Below, piece by piece: positions 34,526 to 45,686 of a DNA stretch of 64,000 nucleotides. Every line of letters begins with the position of its first letter. Position 1 is the stretch's first letter. A program made the position numbers and the translations under genes. This DNA comes from Chelonoidis abingdonii (taxonomy: Eukaryota; Chordata; Testudines; Testudinidae). The stretch covers positions 42,162,385-42,226,384 of the forward strand of contig NC_133774.1 in the NCBI RefSeq assembly GCF_003597395.2, written 5' to 3'. The notes beneath the pieces were generated by a model that made no database searches, had not been told where the DNA came from, and saw only the letters and a program-made list of their open reading frames with translations.

Positions 34526-37500
34526 CTACCAGAGGCCTGGGAGTTTGAGGGTTCTGCGCAGTATCTTAGCTGTTCCTAGCACTGCACTCTTCTGGACAGA
34601 GAGCTCTGATGTTGTTCCTGGGATCTGTTGGAGCCACTCACCCAGCTTAGGAGTCACAGCCCCGAGTGCTCCTACCACCACTGGGACCACTTTGGCCTTC
34701 ACTTTCCACATCCTCTCTAGTTCCTCTTTCAGGCCCTGGTACTTCTCCAGCTTCTCATATTCCTTCTTCCTGATGTTGCTGTCACTTGGCACTGCTATAT
34801 CTATCACCACCGCTGTCTTCTGCTCCTTGTCTATTACCACGATGTCTGGTTGATTGGCCAGTACCTGCCTGTCCGTCTGGATCTGGAAGTCCCACAGAAT
34901 CTTAGCCCTGCTATTCTCCACAACCTTCTGTGGAATCTCCCATCTGGTCTTGGGAGGGTCTAGCCCATACGCTGTGCAGATGTTCCTGTACACAATGCCA
35001 GCCACTTGGTTGTGCCGTTCAGTGTATGCTGTTCCTGCCTGCATCTTACATCCTGCCACTATGTGTTGGACTGTCTCTGAGGCCTCTCTGCACAGTCTGC
35101 ACCTTGGGTCCTCTCTAGTGTGGTAGACCCCTGCTTCAATGGATCTGGTGCTCAGTGCCTGTTCCTGTGCTGCTATGATCAGTGCCTCAGTGCTGTCTTT
35201 TAGTCCAGCCCTTTCCAGCCACTGGTAGGATTTCCCAATGTCAGCCACCTCAGCTATCTGTCGATGGTACATCCCATGCAGGGTCTTGTCTTGCCATGGC
35301 ACTTCTTCTGCTTGGTCTTCCTCCCATGTCTGCTGCTGCCTCAGGCATTCTCTCAGCAGCTCATCTTTGGGGGCCATCTTACTGATGTACTCCTGGATGT
35401 TCCGGGTTTCGTCCAGGACAGTGGCTTTGACGCTCACCAAGCCCCGCCCGCCTTCTTTCCGGCTGGTATACAGTCTCTGGGTGTTGGACTTGGGGTGGAA
35501 ACCTCCGTGCATTGTGAGGAGCTTCCGGGTCTTCACATCGGCAGCCTCCATGTCCTCCTTTGGCCAGCTCACTATACCGGCAGGGTATCTGATGACCGGC
35601 AGGGCGTATCTGTTGATGGCGTGGATCTTGTTCTTCCCACTGAGCTGGCTCTTCAGGACCTGTCTTATCCTTTGGTGATACTTGGATGTTGCTGTCTTCC
35701 TTGCCTCCTCATCGTGGTTTCCATGTGACTGTGGGACGCCAAGGTACTTGTAGCTGGTCTGTATGTCTGCTATGTGGCCCGCTGGTAGTTCCACCCCATC
35801 AGTCTTGACTACCTTCCCTCTCTTCACTACCATCCGGCCACACTTCTCCAGTCCGAATGACATCCCGATATCCTCACTGTAGATCCGCGTCAGGTGGATT
35901 AGCGAGTCGATGTCTCGTTCATTCTTAGCATACAGCTTGATGTCATCCATGTAGAGGAGGTGGCTGATGGTAGTTCCACTCCTGAACCTGTACCCGTATC
36001 CAGTCCTTGTGATTATCTGGCTGAGGGGGTTTAAGCCTATGCAGAACAGCAGCGGGGACAGTGCATCACCTTGGTATATGCCGCACTTGATGGCCACTTG
36101 TGCAAGCTGCCTTGAGTTGACTTCTAGTGTTGTCTTCCATAGTCCCATTGAGTTCTTGAGGAAGGTCCTTAGTGTCCTGTTGACTTTGTATAGCGCCAGA
36201 CATTCACAGATCCACGTGTGCGGCATTGAGTCGTAGGCTTTCCTGTAGTCAATCCAGGCTGTGCTCAGATTGGTCTGTCTAGACCTTGAGTCTTGGGCGA
36301 CTGCTCTATCTATGAGCAACTGGTGTTTTGAGCCTCTGGTGTTGTTCCCAATGCCCTTCTGAGCTGTGCTCATGTACTGGCCCATGTGGTCCTGTAGCTT
36401 GGCAGCTATGATGCCTGATAGGACTTTCCATGTTGTGGGGAGGCAGGTTATTGGCCGGTAGTTGGACGGTTCTGTCCCCTTGCAGGGGTCTTTCATGATC
36501 AGCACTGTCCTTCCTTGTGTTAGCCAGTTTGGGTGGGAGCCTGCTGCTAGCAGCTGGTTCATCTGTGCTGCTAGGCGTTCATGCACTGCTGTTAGTTTCT
36601 TTAGCCAGTAGGTGTGGATCATGTCTGGTCCAGGTGCTGTCCAGCTCTTCATGTTCTTGACCCACTGTTGGATGTCTTCTACTGTGATGGTGACTGGTTT
36701 CTGTTCTGGGAGATTGCTGTGCTCTGTTCTCAGGTCCTGCAGCCACTTTGCACTGGTGTTATGAGTCTTCTCTTTCTCCCATATGTTCTTCCAGTACTGT
36801 TCAGTTTCTGCTGCTGGTGGCTCTGCTGTTATTGTGTTGTTGCACTGCAGTTGGGAGTACACCTTGGATGGTTCCTTGGAGAACAGGGCATTTACTTTTT
36901 TGGCCTCTGCTTCTCTAGTGTATCTCCTTAGCCTGGTAGCCAGTGCTGTGAGCCTTTGTTTAGCAGTCTCTAGGGCTTCAGATGGAGTCAGGCCCTTGTA
37001 TTTTTTCAGTAGCCAAGTCTTATCCTTAATCTCTACACCCTTCTGTAGTTCCACCAGCTGACTAACTTCTCTCCGAGTCGCCTTGATCTTATCCTCCAAC
37101 CTCATTTTCCAGGGTGGGTACATACTGTTGTTCTTCTTGATCGTGTAGCCAAGCATCTCCAGGATTACAGAGGCTGTAGCGTATACCAGTTCATTGGTTT
37201 GAGTTATGGTGGTAGTAGAGATTGTCATGAGGGCTCTATTGGCATCTTCTAACATACTATCTGATGGTACTTCTCCACTGAGCCTTGGTAATCGGTCTCG
37301 AGGATTGACTGTAGCTAGTTTCTCCATGATCTTATGCCTCATATCAGCTGCTGTGCTCTGCAATGGAGGGGGTGGCAGTGAAGTTTCAGCTTCAGGTGTG
37401 GGCTGCACATCCACTTGTTCTTCCAGGTCTTCTTGAGTCTGGGATGTAATGTGGAGTTGGTCTATCTCAAGCTGTGAGAGCAGCTTCCTCTTTACTATGT

Positions 37501-37879
37501 TGAAGCGTTGGGTAACTAGCTGTTTCTCAGTAAGTGTGGATGTAGGTCTTTTGTCCATCCACAGTCCCCTCATACGTTTCATATATCCCCTCTCATTAGG
37601 TCTACTGTTGTAGTAGCATTCCATCAATTCCAGGTTCTCTTGTCTCGTCCATGAATGGTTTGTTCCAGTAGCCCACTTATCGTCAGATTGTCCTGGTTCC
37701 TCAACATCTGGCGCGGACCTTGTTAATCCAGGCGACGTCCGAGCCGGCATGACTCTCCTAGTTCGTGTCACTCTCATATTTGAGGTAGGTAGGTGAAGCA
37801 TTAGGGGGTCTTTTGCCCAAGGACCCCTACTGGAAAGTTGGGTACCAACCGGGATTTGAAGCCCGGTCTCTCGTATCAA
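34526..37879 (-). CDS. R4-like LINE polyprotein: reverse transcriptase plus restriction-like endonuclease
   Basis: An unbroken 1117-codon frame. Residues about 70-140 contain a Trp-rich Myb/trihelix-like segment (HSWTRQENLELMECYY). The reverse transcriptase covers about 440-720: NYRPITCLPTTWKVLS, then DYRKAYDSMPH near 543, GIYQGDALSPLLF near 610, and the catalytic YMDD at about 643-646. A finger of the form C-x2-C-x7-H-x4-C (CRLCREASETVQHIVAGC) lies near 925. The endonuclease motifs PDIVVID and VVIDIAVPSD follow near 1010-1030. The first Met falls in the tRNA-like 5' module, so translation may begin at a Met about 24-40 codons later. The absence of stops or frameshifts, next to a decayed host gene, indicates recent insertion or recent activity. 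Confidence 0.88.
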   Translation of the reverse strand: MIRETGLQIPVGTQLSSRGPWAKDPLMLHLPTSNMRVTRTRRVMPARTSPGLTRSAPDVEEPGQSDDKWATGTNHSWTRQENLELMECYYNSRPNERGYMKRMRGLWMDKRPTSTLTEKQLVTQRFNIVKRKLLSQLEIDQLHITSQTQEDLEEQVDVQPTPEAETSLPPPPLQSTAADMRHKIMEKLATVNPRDRLPRLSGEVPSDSMLEDANRALMTISTTTITQTNELVYATASVILEMLGYTIKKNNSMYPPWKMRLEDKIKATRREVSQLVELQKGVEIKDKTWLLKKYKGLTPSEALETAKQRLTALATRLRRYTREAEAKKVNALFSKEPSKVYSQLQCNNTITAEPPAAETEQYWKNIWEKEKTHNTSAKWLQDLRTEHSNLPEQKPVTITVEDIQQWVKNMKSWTAPGPDMIHTYWLKKLTAVHERLAAQMNQLLAAGSHPNWLTQGRTVLIMKDPCKGTEPSNYRPITCLPTTWKVLSGIIAAKLQDHMGQYMSTAQKGIGNNTRGSKHQLLIDRAVAQDSRSRQTNLSTAWIDYRKAYDSMPHTWICECLALYKVNRTLRTFLKNSMGLWKTTLEVNSRQLAQVAIKCGIYQGDALSPLLFCIGLNPLSQIITRTGYGYRFRSGTTISHLLYMDDIKLYAKNERDIDSLIHLTRIYSEDIGMSFGLEKCGRMVVKRGKVVKTDGVELPAGHIADIQTSYKYLGVPQSHGNHDEEARKTATSKYHQRIRQVLKSQLSGKNKIHAINRYALPVIRYPAGIVSWPKEDMEAADVKTRKLLTMHGGFHPKSNTQRLYTSRKEGGRGLVSVKATVLDETRNIQEYISKMAPKDELLRECLRQQQTWEEDQAEEVPWQDKTLHGMYHRQIAEVADIGKSYQWLERAGLKDSTEALIIAAQEQALSTRSIEAGVYHTREDPRCRLCREASETVQHIVAGCKMQAGTAYTERHNQVAGIVYRNICTAYGLDPPKTRWEIPQKVVENSRAKILWDFQIQTDRQVLANQPDIVVIDKEQKTAVVIDIAVPSDSNIRKKEYEKLEKYQGLKEELERMWKVKAKVVPVVVGALGAVTPKLGEWLQQIPGTTSELSVQKSAVLGTAKILRRTLKLPGLW

Positions 37880-37935
37880 AGGGCAGTCTCCCGTATCAAA
37901 GGGTGGCGCTCTTAACCACTACGCTATCCAGTCGC
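37851..37935 (-). other. tRNA-like module at the 5' end of the R4-like LINE
   Basis: Read on the minus strand, the element begins GCGACTGGATAGCGTAGTGG, continues TTAAGAGCGCC, and later has CCGGGCTTCAAATCCCGG. The first part matches a pol III A box within a D-arm-like context, and the second resembles a T arm with B box. Between them an 18-bp unit occurs twice with one mismatch (37866-37883 and 37886-37903), as if the anticodon-arm region were tandemly duplicated. The 3' acceptor strand that would pair with GCGACTG is missing, so this is not a functional tRNA gene. It may be a captured tRNA 5' portion acting as promoter, or a remnant of a tRNA target. Confidence 0.6.
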
Positions 37936-37946
37936 TATATATATAT
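37936..37946. repeat. TA microsatellite at the LINE 5' junction
   Basis: An (AT)n tract directly after the tRNA-like 5' end of the R4-like LINE, the partner of the tract at 34456-34472. Confidence 0.75.
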
Positions 37947-38740
37947 TGGTTTGAAGAAAGAATCAATCAAAGTACTGACCCTTCCAGAATTCTGAACTAC
38001 ACTTCAGTAAACTGCTATATAAACTCACAATAACGAATTCAGTGTTTGAAGTATGTTTGTAATACTATGTTTCCAAAGACAGTACTTTCACTGATTACTC
38101 TATGAAATTCCACACTGAAAAGGCTCTTCTTACCAGTTGCCATTGGTCCCAGGGTTAAACATCTTGGCTACTGGATTACAGAGTGAAAGGTCTGAATTCT
38201 CCAATTCTTGCACCATTGTCACAATAGTTTCCAGGTTTCATTTTTAAGAGCCAAATTGAACTTTTGGACCAGTTGCTAAATCCCAACCTGTCATACTGAC
38301 CCAATTAATTCATATAACCTGAACATTCAATTAATCAATCTATTATCTGTGGATCAAGTTAATTCCAGAATGTTATACCTATTAGCCAGCCATATACAGG
38401 TTTCCTCATTTTTGTTATTTTCACTATAAAAAGTAAGCTCCAAATAAGAACCACATTTATTTTGTATAGGTTTTCATACATTGTTTGTGACAAAATTTAC
38501 CTGTATCCATAGGTTTTATGTTTGTACTTATATTAGTCACTTGTCTTGCTTAGAGTGGTGTATTAATATGCTAAATACAGTTATCACACAGGCTTGTGAA
38601 TTCATCCTTATCATTCCCTGGAGCATTTGAATGTTAGCATTAAAGTGGCTACTCATAGGGACAGTGTGAAGAATTTCCACAAATGTTCAGAACAATTGGC
38701 ATTTTCATATAAAAAGGGGTTGGATAAATATTCTATATAC

Positions 38741-38906
38741 CTTCCATCAAGAGCTGGATATCTGTAGACTCCATTTTCGAGAGCTTCCAACAGTTGTCCT
38801 CCTGTAATTCTGACTACTAGAAGTGGGTCCACAATGGGAAGGATAGTTAAAAGATCACGCATAGTAAAATCTCCTGCACGATGTATATGGTTTGAACGAA
38901 GAGTAC
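38741..38906 (-). pseudogene. Exon 5, 5'-nucleotidase C-terminal domain
   Basis: The acceptor GATTGTAG|GT completes the Gly codon from exon 4, and 54 codons follow. They include TLRSNHIHRAGDFTMRDLLT, LPIVDPLLVVRITGGQLLEA and ENGVYRYPALDGR, which match the family pattern of a conserved FT-x-RDLLT-x-LP segment followed by a helix ending in a V-x-x-YP segment. The donor is GGAAG|GTATAT, phase 2. The exon is intact. The downstream intron contains the R4-like LINE. Confidence 0.85.
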
Positions 38907-40157
38907 CTACAATCATCATAAAAGAAAATGGTCCATTTTCTACCATAAGAAAACAACCTGATTATCTAATACAAATGATACAAGTTTTAAGGTTGGTTTT
39001 CTTGATGAGAACAGATTCATATTGTTGTTAATGATTATTTAAATGATGTCATGGGCTCTTGTACTGCAAAGATTTAAATACATGTCTAACTTTATGTGCT
39101 GTAAATAGTCCTATTGATTTAAAAAAATAAAAAAGTATGCTAATTTTAGAGACTTCAATGGGACTGTTCACACTGCATAAAATTAAGCATATGTGGAAGT
39201 CTTTACAGATTGTAGACTTATTTCTCAGGGAAACACAAAGTGCTTTGCAGCTATATTAGAGTGGATGCTGGATAGCACTGACTTTAGTTAAGCTTACCGA
39301 ATAGTTTCCACGAAAATTCCCTGTTTATACATATTTTAAACTTTTTGGCCTGAAAGTTTTAATTTTAGTTCTCTGCCAAAAAGGTGAGTTTTCCTGGAAC
39401 AACAATTTCAATTTTAAGTTAACAAAAATCTTTCTGACAAAAAATCTTGCCATTTTAAAAATGAAAAACCATGACAAATCATTTCCTTCTTAAAACAAAA
39501 AACAAAACCAACAAAAAGACTCCAGATAGCACCATCATGTTTTCAGTTTTAAGACACGCAAGCAACAACTCCCTTTTGGAATTTAAAAAAAGGTACATTC
39601 AACATTTTCCCTTTAAAACAAACATTCAGCAAGAACCAATCAAAAGCCCAATTCTACACTGAAGAACTGCCATGCTGGCAACATTCTCTTAAAAAAAAAA
39701 ACCAAGAAGATGACAAAAATCAGAATAGAAGTAGGCATATTTTTGGACCCTGATTGTGCAAATACTTACACATATGGGACTACTTGCATATTAAATTCTG
39801 CACAAGAATGCGTGACATGTGTCTGGAGGATCAGTCTTCATTTTTAAACTGAAAAACCATGCTTGTAACAACAAATAATATGTCCAATTTAAAAATAAAA
39901 CCATACACCAAGCAAAATTTCTTGTTTTAAAGGGAAACTATTTATAAAAGAATAATTGCTTACTTAGGAAAAGAGTAGCAGAGTAAGAGGGATTTTAATC
40001 CAACCAAGCTAACTTTGTCCATGAAGATTTGTGGAAGGTTTTTTTTTTTAAACAAATTTTGGAATAGGTAATAAAGGGAAGCAAATTGTTCTTTGTACCA
40101 ATGTGAAGTGTTTTCATGTGGAAATGAAAGGGTTTTTAAAATGCATTATTATTCTTA

Positions 40158-40184
40158 ATATTTTTTATTATTATTATTATTATT
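40158..40184. repeat. ATT microsatellite
   Basis: A short (ATT)n run in intron 4 of the host gene. Confidence 0.7.
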
Positions 40185-40443
40185 TGGGAAGGAAACGGGG
40201 AAGAATTACAAAATGGGGCCAAGATTTCAGCTTAGATATTTAGTCTTATTGCAGTACTGTTGTATTCTAACTACTACTGTCATTAGTTTGTTTCCAGCAA
40301 CAATACAAACACAATAGGCATGGCTCCTGCCTTGGAGAGCATATGCTTTAAGAGATAAAGATGGAGGGTAGAAAAGGGTACAGTTTTCAAACAAGGTGGT
40401 AATGGAGGACATTCTGATACATTTGCATTTGTTTTGGTATGGC

Positions 40444-40455
40444 ATATAAACTTAT
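40444..40455 (+). repeat. Left target-site duplication of the RTE-like LINE
   Basis: ATATAAACTTAT, identical to 43653-43664, directly before the LINE leader. Confidence 0.85.
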
Positions 40456-43400
40456 AACTCCACCAGAGAGGTCCTTTGGGGCCATCTGGCTGTCCCAAGT
40501 CAGGATAAAGGAGGAGGGTTGGGCGTGGGGCTAGCAACTCCACCCCGTAAAAAATCAACCTGCTACAGAAACGCCAACAACAGAGACAACAGAGACTTTT
40601 ACCCTGGAAAAAGAAGGGTCTTCAACTCGAAGATGCATGACGCTGGGTGGTGAAAGCCGTGAGGAAGCCACTAAGCTGATTACCCTTCTTGCAACCAGGA
40701 GGATTACCATAGGCACATGGAACGTGAGGACCATGTACGAGTCAGGAAAGATGGTGCAGGTTGCAGCAGAGATGAGGAGCAACAACCTGACCCTATTAGG
40801 CATTAGCGAAACAAGATGGACGCAAGCTGGACAGAGACGACTGTTGACAGGAGAGCTGTTGCTGTATTCAGGACATGAAGAGAGCGACGCACCCCACACA
40901 CAGGGAGTAGGCTTCATGTTGTCCAAGCAGGCACAGAGAGCACTGATTGGTTGGGAGGCACATGGTCCCAGGATCATCACAGCATCCTTCAGAACTAAAA
41001 TGAAGAGGACTAAGATGAATGTTGTTCAGTGCTACGCTCCAACTAATGACAGCGAAGAGGAGGACAAAGATTATTTTTACAACAGACTCCAGAAAATATT
41101 AGAGATTCTCCCAGACAAAGACATCATCATCCTTATGGGAGACTTTAATGCCAAAATTGGACCTGACAACACAGGATACGAACAAGTCATGGGGACCCAC
41201 GCTCTGGGAGAGATGAGTGAGAATGGAGAGAGATTTGTGGATCTGTGTGCACTTAACAACCTGGTCATAGGAGGTAGCATCTTTCCTCACAAGCGGATCC
41301 ACAAGAGTACCTGGGTATCACCAGCAGGCACGACAGAAAATCAGATTGACCATGTCTGCATTAGCAAGAAGTTCAGAAGATCCTTGCAGGACGTTAGAGT
41401 TAGAAGAGGAGCAGACGCGGCGTCCGACCATCACTTAGTGGTGGCTAGATTGAAGCTGAAGCTGAAGCAGAACTGGATAGATACGTCAGACAGAAGAGTG
41501 AAGTACAACGTCAGCCTTCTGAAGGACCATAAGACCAAGGAAGATTTTGGACTGATGCTGAAGAATAAGTTTTCAGTATTACAGGATCGGTCTGAGGAAG
41601 AGGAAGACAGTGTACTAAACAGATGGCAGAAAGTGAGAGAGACACTTAGGTTAGTATGCCAGGAAGTGCTTGGAATTAAGAAACACCAGCAGAAAGAGTG
41701 GATCACAGCAGAGACCTTGACCAAGATAGAAGACAGAAAGAAGAAGAAGGCAGCAGTCAACAACAGCAGGACTAGAGCTGCAAAGGCCAAAGCTCAAAAA
41801 GAGTATGCTGAAGCCCACAGAGCAGTGAAGAAGAATATTAGGAAGGACAAGAGAGAGTATGTGGATGAACTGGCAGCAGAAGCGGAGCAGGCAGCATACA
41901 GCGGTAACATGAAACAGCTGTATGATACTACCAAGCGACTGTCTGGAAAGTTCAGCAAGCCAGAACGTCCCGTTAAAGACAAGCAGGGAAAGTGTATAAC
42001 AGGAATAGAACAACAGATGAACAGATGGGCGGAGCACTTTGAGGAACTCCTGAACAGACCAGCACCACCAAATCCACCAGACATTAACCCAGCCAACGAG
42101 GACCTCCCAATTAATTGCGATAAACCAACCAGAGATGAGATCAGAAAAGCCATCACCATGATGAAGAACAGGAAGGCGGCTGGACCTGATGACATCCCAG
42201 CAGAGGCCCTGAAAGCAGACCTGGATGCTTCAGTGGAAATGCTGTACCCCCTCTTTGAGAAGATATGGGAAGAAGAAGTGATTCCGGCAGACTGGAAAGA
42301 GGGATATCTCATCAAAATCCCCAAGAAAGGAGACCTTAGCAACTGTGCCAATTATAGAGGAATCACACTCCTGTCGGTGCCAGGGAAGGTCTTCAACCGA
42401 GTTCTCTTAGAGAGAATGAAGGATGCCGTCGATCCACAGCTACGAGATGAACAGGCAGGTTTCCGGCTGAACAGATCATGCACGGACCAGATAGCAACGC
42501 TTCGCATCATAGTCGAGCAGTCTGTGGAGTGGAACTCCTCGTTGTACATCAACTTTGTTGACTATGAGAAAGCGTTCGATAGCGTGGATCGAGAGACCCT
42601 CTGGAAGCTCCTTCGGCACTACGGCATTCCAGCAAAGGTGGTCAACCTGATCAAGAACTCATATGATGGTATACACTGTAGAGTGATCCATGGAGGGCAG
42701 CTCACTAACAGCTTCCAGGTGCGAACTGGAGTCAGACAAGGATGCTTGTTGTCACCACTTCTCTTTCTCCTCGTCATCGACTGGATTATGAAGACATCCA
42801 CTTACGAGCGTAGGAATGGAATCCAGTGGACGTTGTGGACCCAGCTTGATGACCTGGACTTTGCTGACGATCTTGCACTCCTTTCGCACAGTAAAGAGCA
42901 GATGCAAGAGAAGACCAACACTGTGGCAGCCACGTCATCACAGGTTGGCCTCAACATTCACAAGGACAAGACCAAGATCCTTAGGATTAATTCCATCAGC
43001 AACGACCCAGTCACACTGAATGGAAGCCCCTTGGAAGAAGTGCAGTCCTTCACCTACCTAGGTAGCATCATCGACCAGCAGGGTGGCACAGACGCAGACA
43101 TCAAAGTAAGGATTGGTAAGGCAAGAGCAGCCTTCTTACAGCTCAAGAACATCTGGAGCTCCAGAGAGCTGTCTTTGGCAATAAAAATTCGACTGTTCAA
43201 CTCCAATGTGAAATCAGTCCTACTGTATGGAGCTGAAACCTGGAGGACAACCAAAACAACCACCAGGAAGATCCAGACCTTCATTAATAGCTGCCTCAGA
43301 AGGATTCTCCAGATCCGCTGGCCAGACACCATCAGTAACATCCACCTCTTGGAGAGGACCCGTCAACTCCCAGCAGAGGAAGAAATCAGAAGGAGAAGGT

Positions 43401-43652
43401 GGGGTTGGATAGGACATACACTACGCAAGCAGCCAACTAACATCACCAGACAGGCACTGCGGTGGAACCCCCAAGGCAAGCGGAAAAGAGGCCGTCCAAG
43501 AAACACCTGGCAACGCGACCTTCAGGCTGATAGCAAAAAAATGGGCTATACCTGGAACCAGCTAGAGCGAATAGCCCAGGATAGAAGACTCTGGAGATCT
43601 GTGGTTGGCGGCCCATACCCCGATTGGGGTGACGGGCATGAGTGAGTGAGTG
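40456..43652 (+). mobile_element. RTE-like (APE-type) LINE, full length with 12-bp target duplication
   Basis: The element is flanked by the direct repeat ATATAAACTTAT at 40444-40455 and 43653-43664. It has about 180 bp of 5' leader, one long open frame, and a 3' end in a short (GAGT)n tail, as RTE-type LINEs often end in simple repeats rather than poly(A). It lies in intron 4 of the host gene, in opposite orientation to it. The exact target duplication and intact frame point to a young insertion. Confidence 0.9.
40637..43645 (+). CDS. RTE-like LINE protein: AP endonuclease plus reverse transcriptase
   Basis: An unbroken 1002-codon frame. The apurinic/apyrimidinic endonuclease domain (about 20-270) shows [37 protein letters not shown] (near 168), NQIDHVCIS and the catalytic [10 protein letters not shown] (near 262). 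The reverse transcriptase (about 480-800) shows [42 protein letters not shown] and the catalytic FADD (near 741). The C-terminus carries [12 protein letters not shown] and [12 protein letters not shown]. This arrangement is widely annotated in hosts under misleading names such as craniofacial development protein 2-like. Exact clade (RTE or a relative) is not settled by eye. The ATG at 40637 is the first in the frame that precedes the endonuclease domain. Confidence 0.9.
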   Translation: MTLGGESREEATKLITLLATRRITIGTWNVRTMYESGKMVQVAAEMRSNNLTLLGISETRWTQAGQRRLLTGELLLYSGHEESDAPHTQGVGFMLSKQAQRALIGWEAHGPRIITASFRTKMKRTKMNVVQCYAPTNDSEEEDKDYFYNRLQKILEILPDKDIIILMGDFNAKIGPDNTGYEQVMGTHALGEMSENGERFVDLCALNNLVIGGSIFPHKRIHKSTWVSPAGTTENQIDHVCISKKFRRSLQDVRVRRGADAASDHHLVVARLKLKLKQNWIDTSDRRVKYNVSLLKDHKTKEDFGLMLKNKFSVLQDRSEEEEDSVLNRWQKVRETLRLVCQEVLGIKKHQQKEWITAETLTKIEDRKKKKAAVNNSRTRAAKAKAQKEYAEAHRAVKKNIRKDKREYVDELAAEAEQAAYSGNMKQLYDTTKRLSGKFSKPERPVKDKQGKCITGIEQQMNRWAEHFEELLNRPAPPNPPDINPANEDLPINCDKPTRDEIRKAITMMKNRKAAGPDDIPAEALKADLDASVEMLYPLFEKIWEEEVIPADWKEGYLIKIPKKGDLSNCANYRGITLLSVPGKVFNRVLLERMKDAVDPQLRDEQAGFRLNRSCTDQIATLRIIVEQSVEWNSSLYINFVDYEKAFDSVDRETLWKLLRHYGIPAKVVNLIKNSYDGIHCRVIHGGQLTNSFQVRTGVRQGCLLSPLLFLLVIDWIMKTSTYERRNGIQWTLWTQLDDLDFADDLALLSHSKEQMQEKTNTVAATSSQVGLNIHKDKTKILRINSISNDPVTLNGSPLEEVQSFTYLGSIIDQQGGTDADIKVRIGKARAAFLQLKNIWSSRELSLAIKIRLFNSNVKSVLLYGAETWRTTKTTTRKIQTFINSCLRRILQIRWPDTISNIHLLERTRQLPAEEEIRRRRWGWIGHTLRKQPTNITRQALRWNPQGKRKRGRPRNTWQRDLQADSKKMGYTWNQLERIAQDRRLWRSVVGGPYPDWGDGHE

Positions 43653-43664
43653 ATATAAACTTAT
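43653..43664 (+). repeat. Right target-site duplication of the RTE-like LINE
   Basis: ATATAAACTTAT, identical to 40444-40455, directly after the (GAGT)n tail. Confidence 0.85.
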
Positions 43665-43881
43665 CACGTACTCCAAAACTTTACCAAAATCAGCGAAAGA
43701 TAACTCATTTGACCTTTACAAATCCCTTGCCTTCTTGATGTACTCTGACTCAAATGAGTGGCTGGGACCCCTCCTAGTTAAGTAATTAAATAATATTCCA
43801 AACATTGCTACTCTCTTTAACAAGTAAATTAATGTTAAAACATTCCAAACATTCTGGATTACAATTTTTTAAAAGGACAAC

Positions 43882-44029
43882 CTGAATTGAGTAATGCTAC
43901 ATCAGCGTGAGTAGCTTCTAACATTGCATTAGTTATCAGGTTTCCCAGATTGCTCTCTGATCTTCTTACAGTAGAAACACGACCGTCTAACTCTGTGTCA
44001 ATGTGACAAAGAACTTCCTCTAAAAGAAG
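43882..44029 (-). pseudogene. Exon 4, linker and start of the 5'-nucleotidase C-terminal domain
   Basis: A 148-bp exon with acceptor CTTTTTTAG|CTT and donor TTCAG|GTTGTC, phase 0 in and phase 1 out. It encodes LLLEEVLCHIDTELDGR, then TVRRSESNLGNLITNAMLEA and HADVALLNSG. The ESNLGNLITNAM and ADVALLNSG blocks are the characteristic opening of the 5'-nucleotidase C-terminal domain (compare E.xxGNLxxDAM and Ixxxnxgg). No stop or frameshift is present. I found it by reading the minus strand between the two flanking exons; it is too short to stand out as an open frame. Confidence 0.82.
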
Positions 44030-45686
44030 CTAAAAAAGAGAAGGTTTTATAGCAGACTTTATTTATTTGAAACAACTATGTCCTGAAAACTAAAGGATTA
44101 CACTGTAAAAATGTTTAAAATTTTGAGCAGAAAAAAAAAAAGAAACCCAAGTCATGGAAAAATATAGTCTCATCTCAATCCCCTGTGAATCTGAATAGAT
44201 GCACAGAAGGTGATTTATTCTGGCAATGGACAAATAGCAACAATTCCAAATCCATCTGGCTTCTATTATATACCTACACTGATGAGAACTTAACATTCCA
44301 TACAGACCTATAAAAATACAGTTCTCTTGAGTTTGAGTAGGTAGGGGAAATCCCATTCTGTCATTTCTTGGTATTATACTGTATACAGACAGAGTGCGGA
44401 TAATAGTAATCAGCAAACAACAGCAGAGATCAAGAAACCTGTTCTGAGGTTTAATCACCATTTTTAAACAACTTTCTGAAAAACAATTTGTTCTTGGCCG
44501 CTTTTTCAGCTAGCTGTATGCAGCACAAGTCCAAGAGTACTGGTTGACATTCATTGTCAGAAATGGATACTTTTCCTAGCATAGAGACTCTAAAAATAGA
44601 TTTAGTCATCCTGGGATTACAATCAATTTTAGAGTCAAGCTGAGTTTAACAGTTTCAAAGTTTTTAGTACCCCTGTGGATACAGACTATCCAATTAAAAT
44701 GTCCTTGTGAGCTTCAGTCCCTTTAGGAAGGTAGAATACAGTAGTTCATAGATGCACCCTCCTACACAGACTAAAGACAGCTGTGCCGGAAGCTGCCATG
44801 GACTATGAATGATATCAATATTGCATGTCAGAGGAACTAGCTTTTTTAGCATTTTAACATTTTGTCAGAAATATTTTATTCTCAGTGGAAATGTCAACAG
44901 TCATAAATGAAATGTACTTAAATATAAAGCTCTAGGTTCCCAGGTGCAACAGTAATACCAATAATAAACAATAGCTATAATAATAAAAGAAGGGAAATTC
45001 TTAATTAAGGCCAGTGGCTTTCCATTGAAATGAAGGATCTATCACTACTTCGTTAATTCACACGTATATAGGCACTGCAATTCTTCAGATTCACTGACAG
45101 AGGGACTTTAATGGTGTTCTTTTTTGCCATGAGGGGTTTATTATATATTGTAGGGACTAGATTTACTGTAAATGCAAAATGGATAAAATTGTCTGTTGTT
45201 CTGAGGCTTCTGTCCTTATACTTGATCTCAAAACTAAGTTCGACAAGTGGTGTCTTTTATTAGCAATTCACTCATGGATTCGCTACTTTAAAGTTTAATT
45301 TTCCATTGAAAAAAATAAGCTGAAGCCATTAAAATGTAATGGGCCAAATTTTTTCTCGGTATAATTCCATTGACGTCAGTGGAGTTACATCAGGAATGAA
45401 TTTTGCCCTCAGTTTCACCTTAATGGGCCTGTCAAATTTGGTAGGCTTGAAATGAAACGAGTTCTTTTATATCTGTTTGCAAAATCAATTTAATTTGTAT
45501 TTGTACAAGCAGAGTAATTTCACTGACTTCAGTGTAAATATTGTTGAATAGAATAGAGTGGCGTTAATCCAGATTTATGTCATAATTGAGATCAGAATTT
45601 GGCCCACTGTTATCAGTCTGATCACTTAAAACAATAATTATTATCTTCTTTTCCTAGAACAAAATATTTAAGGAAGTTGTGCCTAC
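44030..45686. other. Intron 3 of the host gene
   Basis: AT-rich, with an old dispersed CCATTGACGTCAGTGGAGTT motif near 45370. A 123-codon minus-strand frame (44090-44461) has no recognisable content. Confidence 0.5.

Larger units (their letters stand above)
34473..37935 (-). mobile_element. R4-clade-like LINE retrotransposon, near full length
   Basis: A 3.46-kb element in antisense orientation to the window and the same orientation as the host gene. Both ends abut TA repeats (34456-34472 and 37936-37946), consistent with insertion into a TA microsatellite, a habit reported for some R4-clade elements (for example Dong into simple repeats). From its 5' end it holds a tRNA-like module, one long open frame, a roughly 50-bp 3' untranslated region and no poly(A). 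Clade placement rests on the single frame with a reverse transcriptase, a CCHC-type finger and a C-terminal restriction-like endonuclease; a tree would be needed to separate R4 from R2-like groups. Confidence 0.85.

Noticed and set aside
34491..37436. Plus-strand open frames of 60-154 codons across 34.5-37.4 kb
   Set aside because: Antisense shadows of the R4-like LINE frame.
37851..37935. A functional tRNA gene
   Set aside because: The acceptor stem cannot close and the anticodon region is duplicated; only A-box and B-box similarity remains.
41431..42351. Minus-strand Ser-rich frames at 41.4-42.4 kb
   Set aside because: Antisense shadows of the RTE-like LINE frame.
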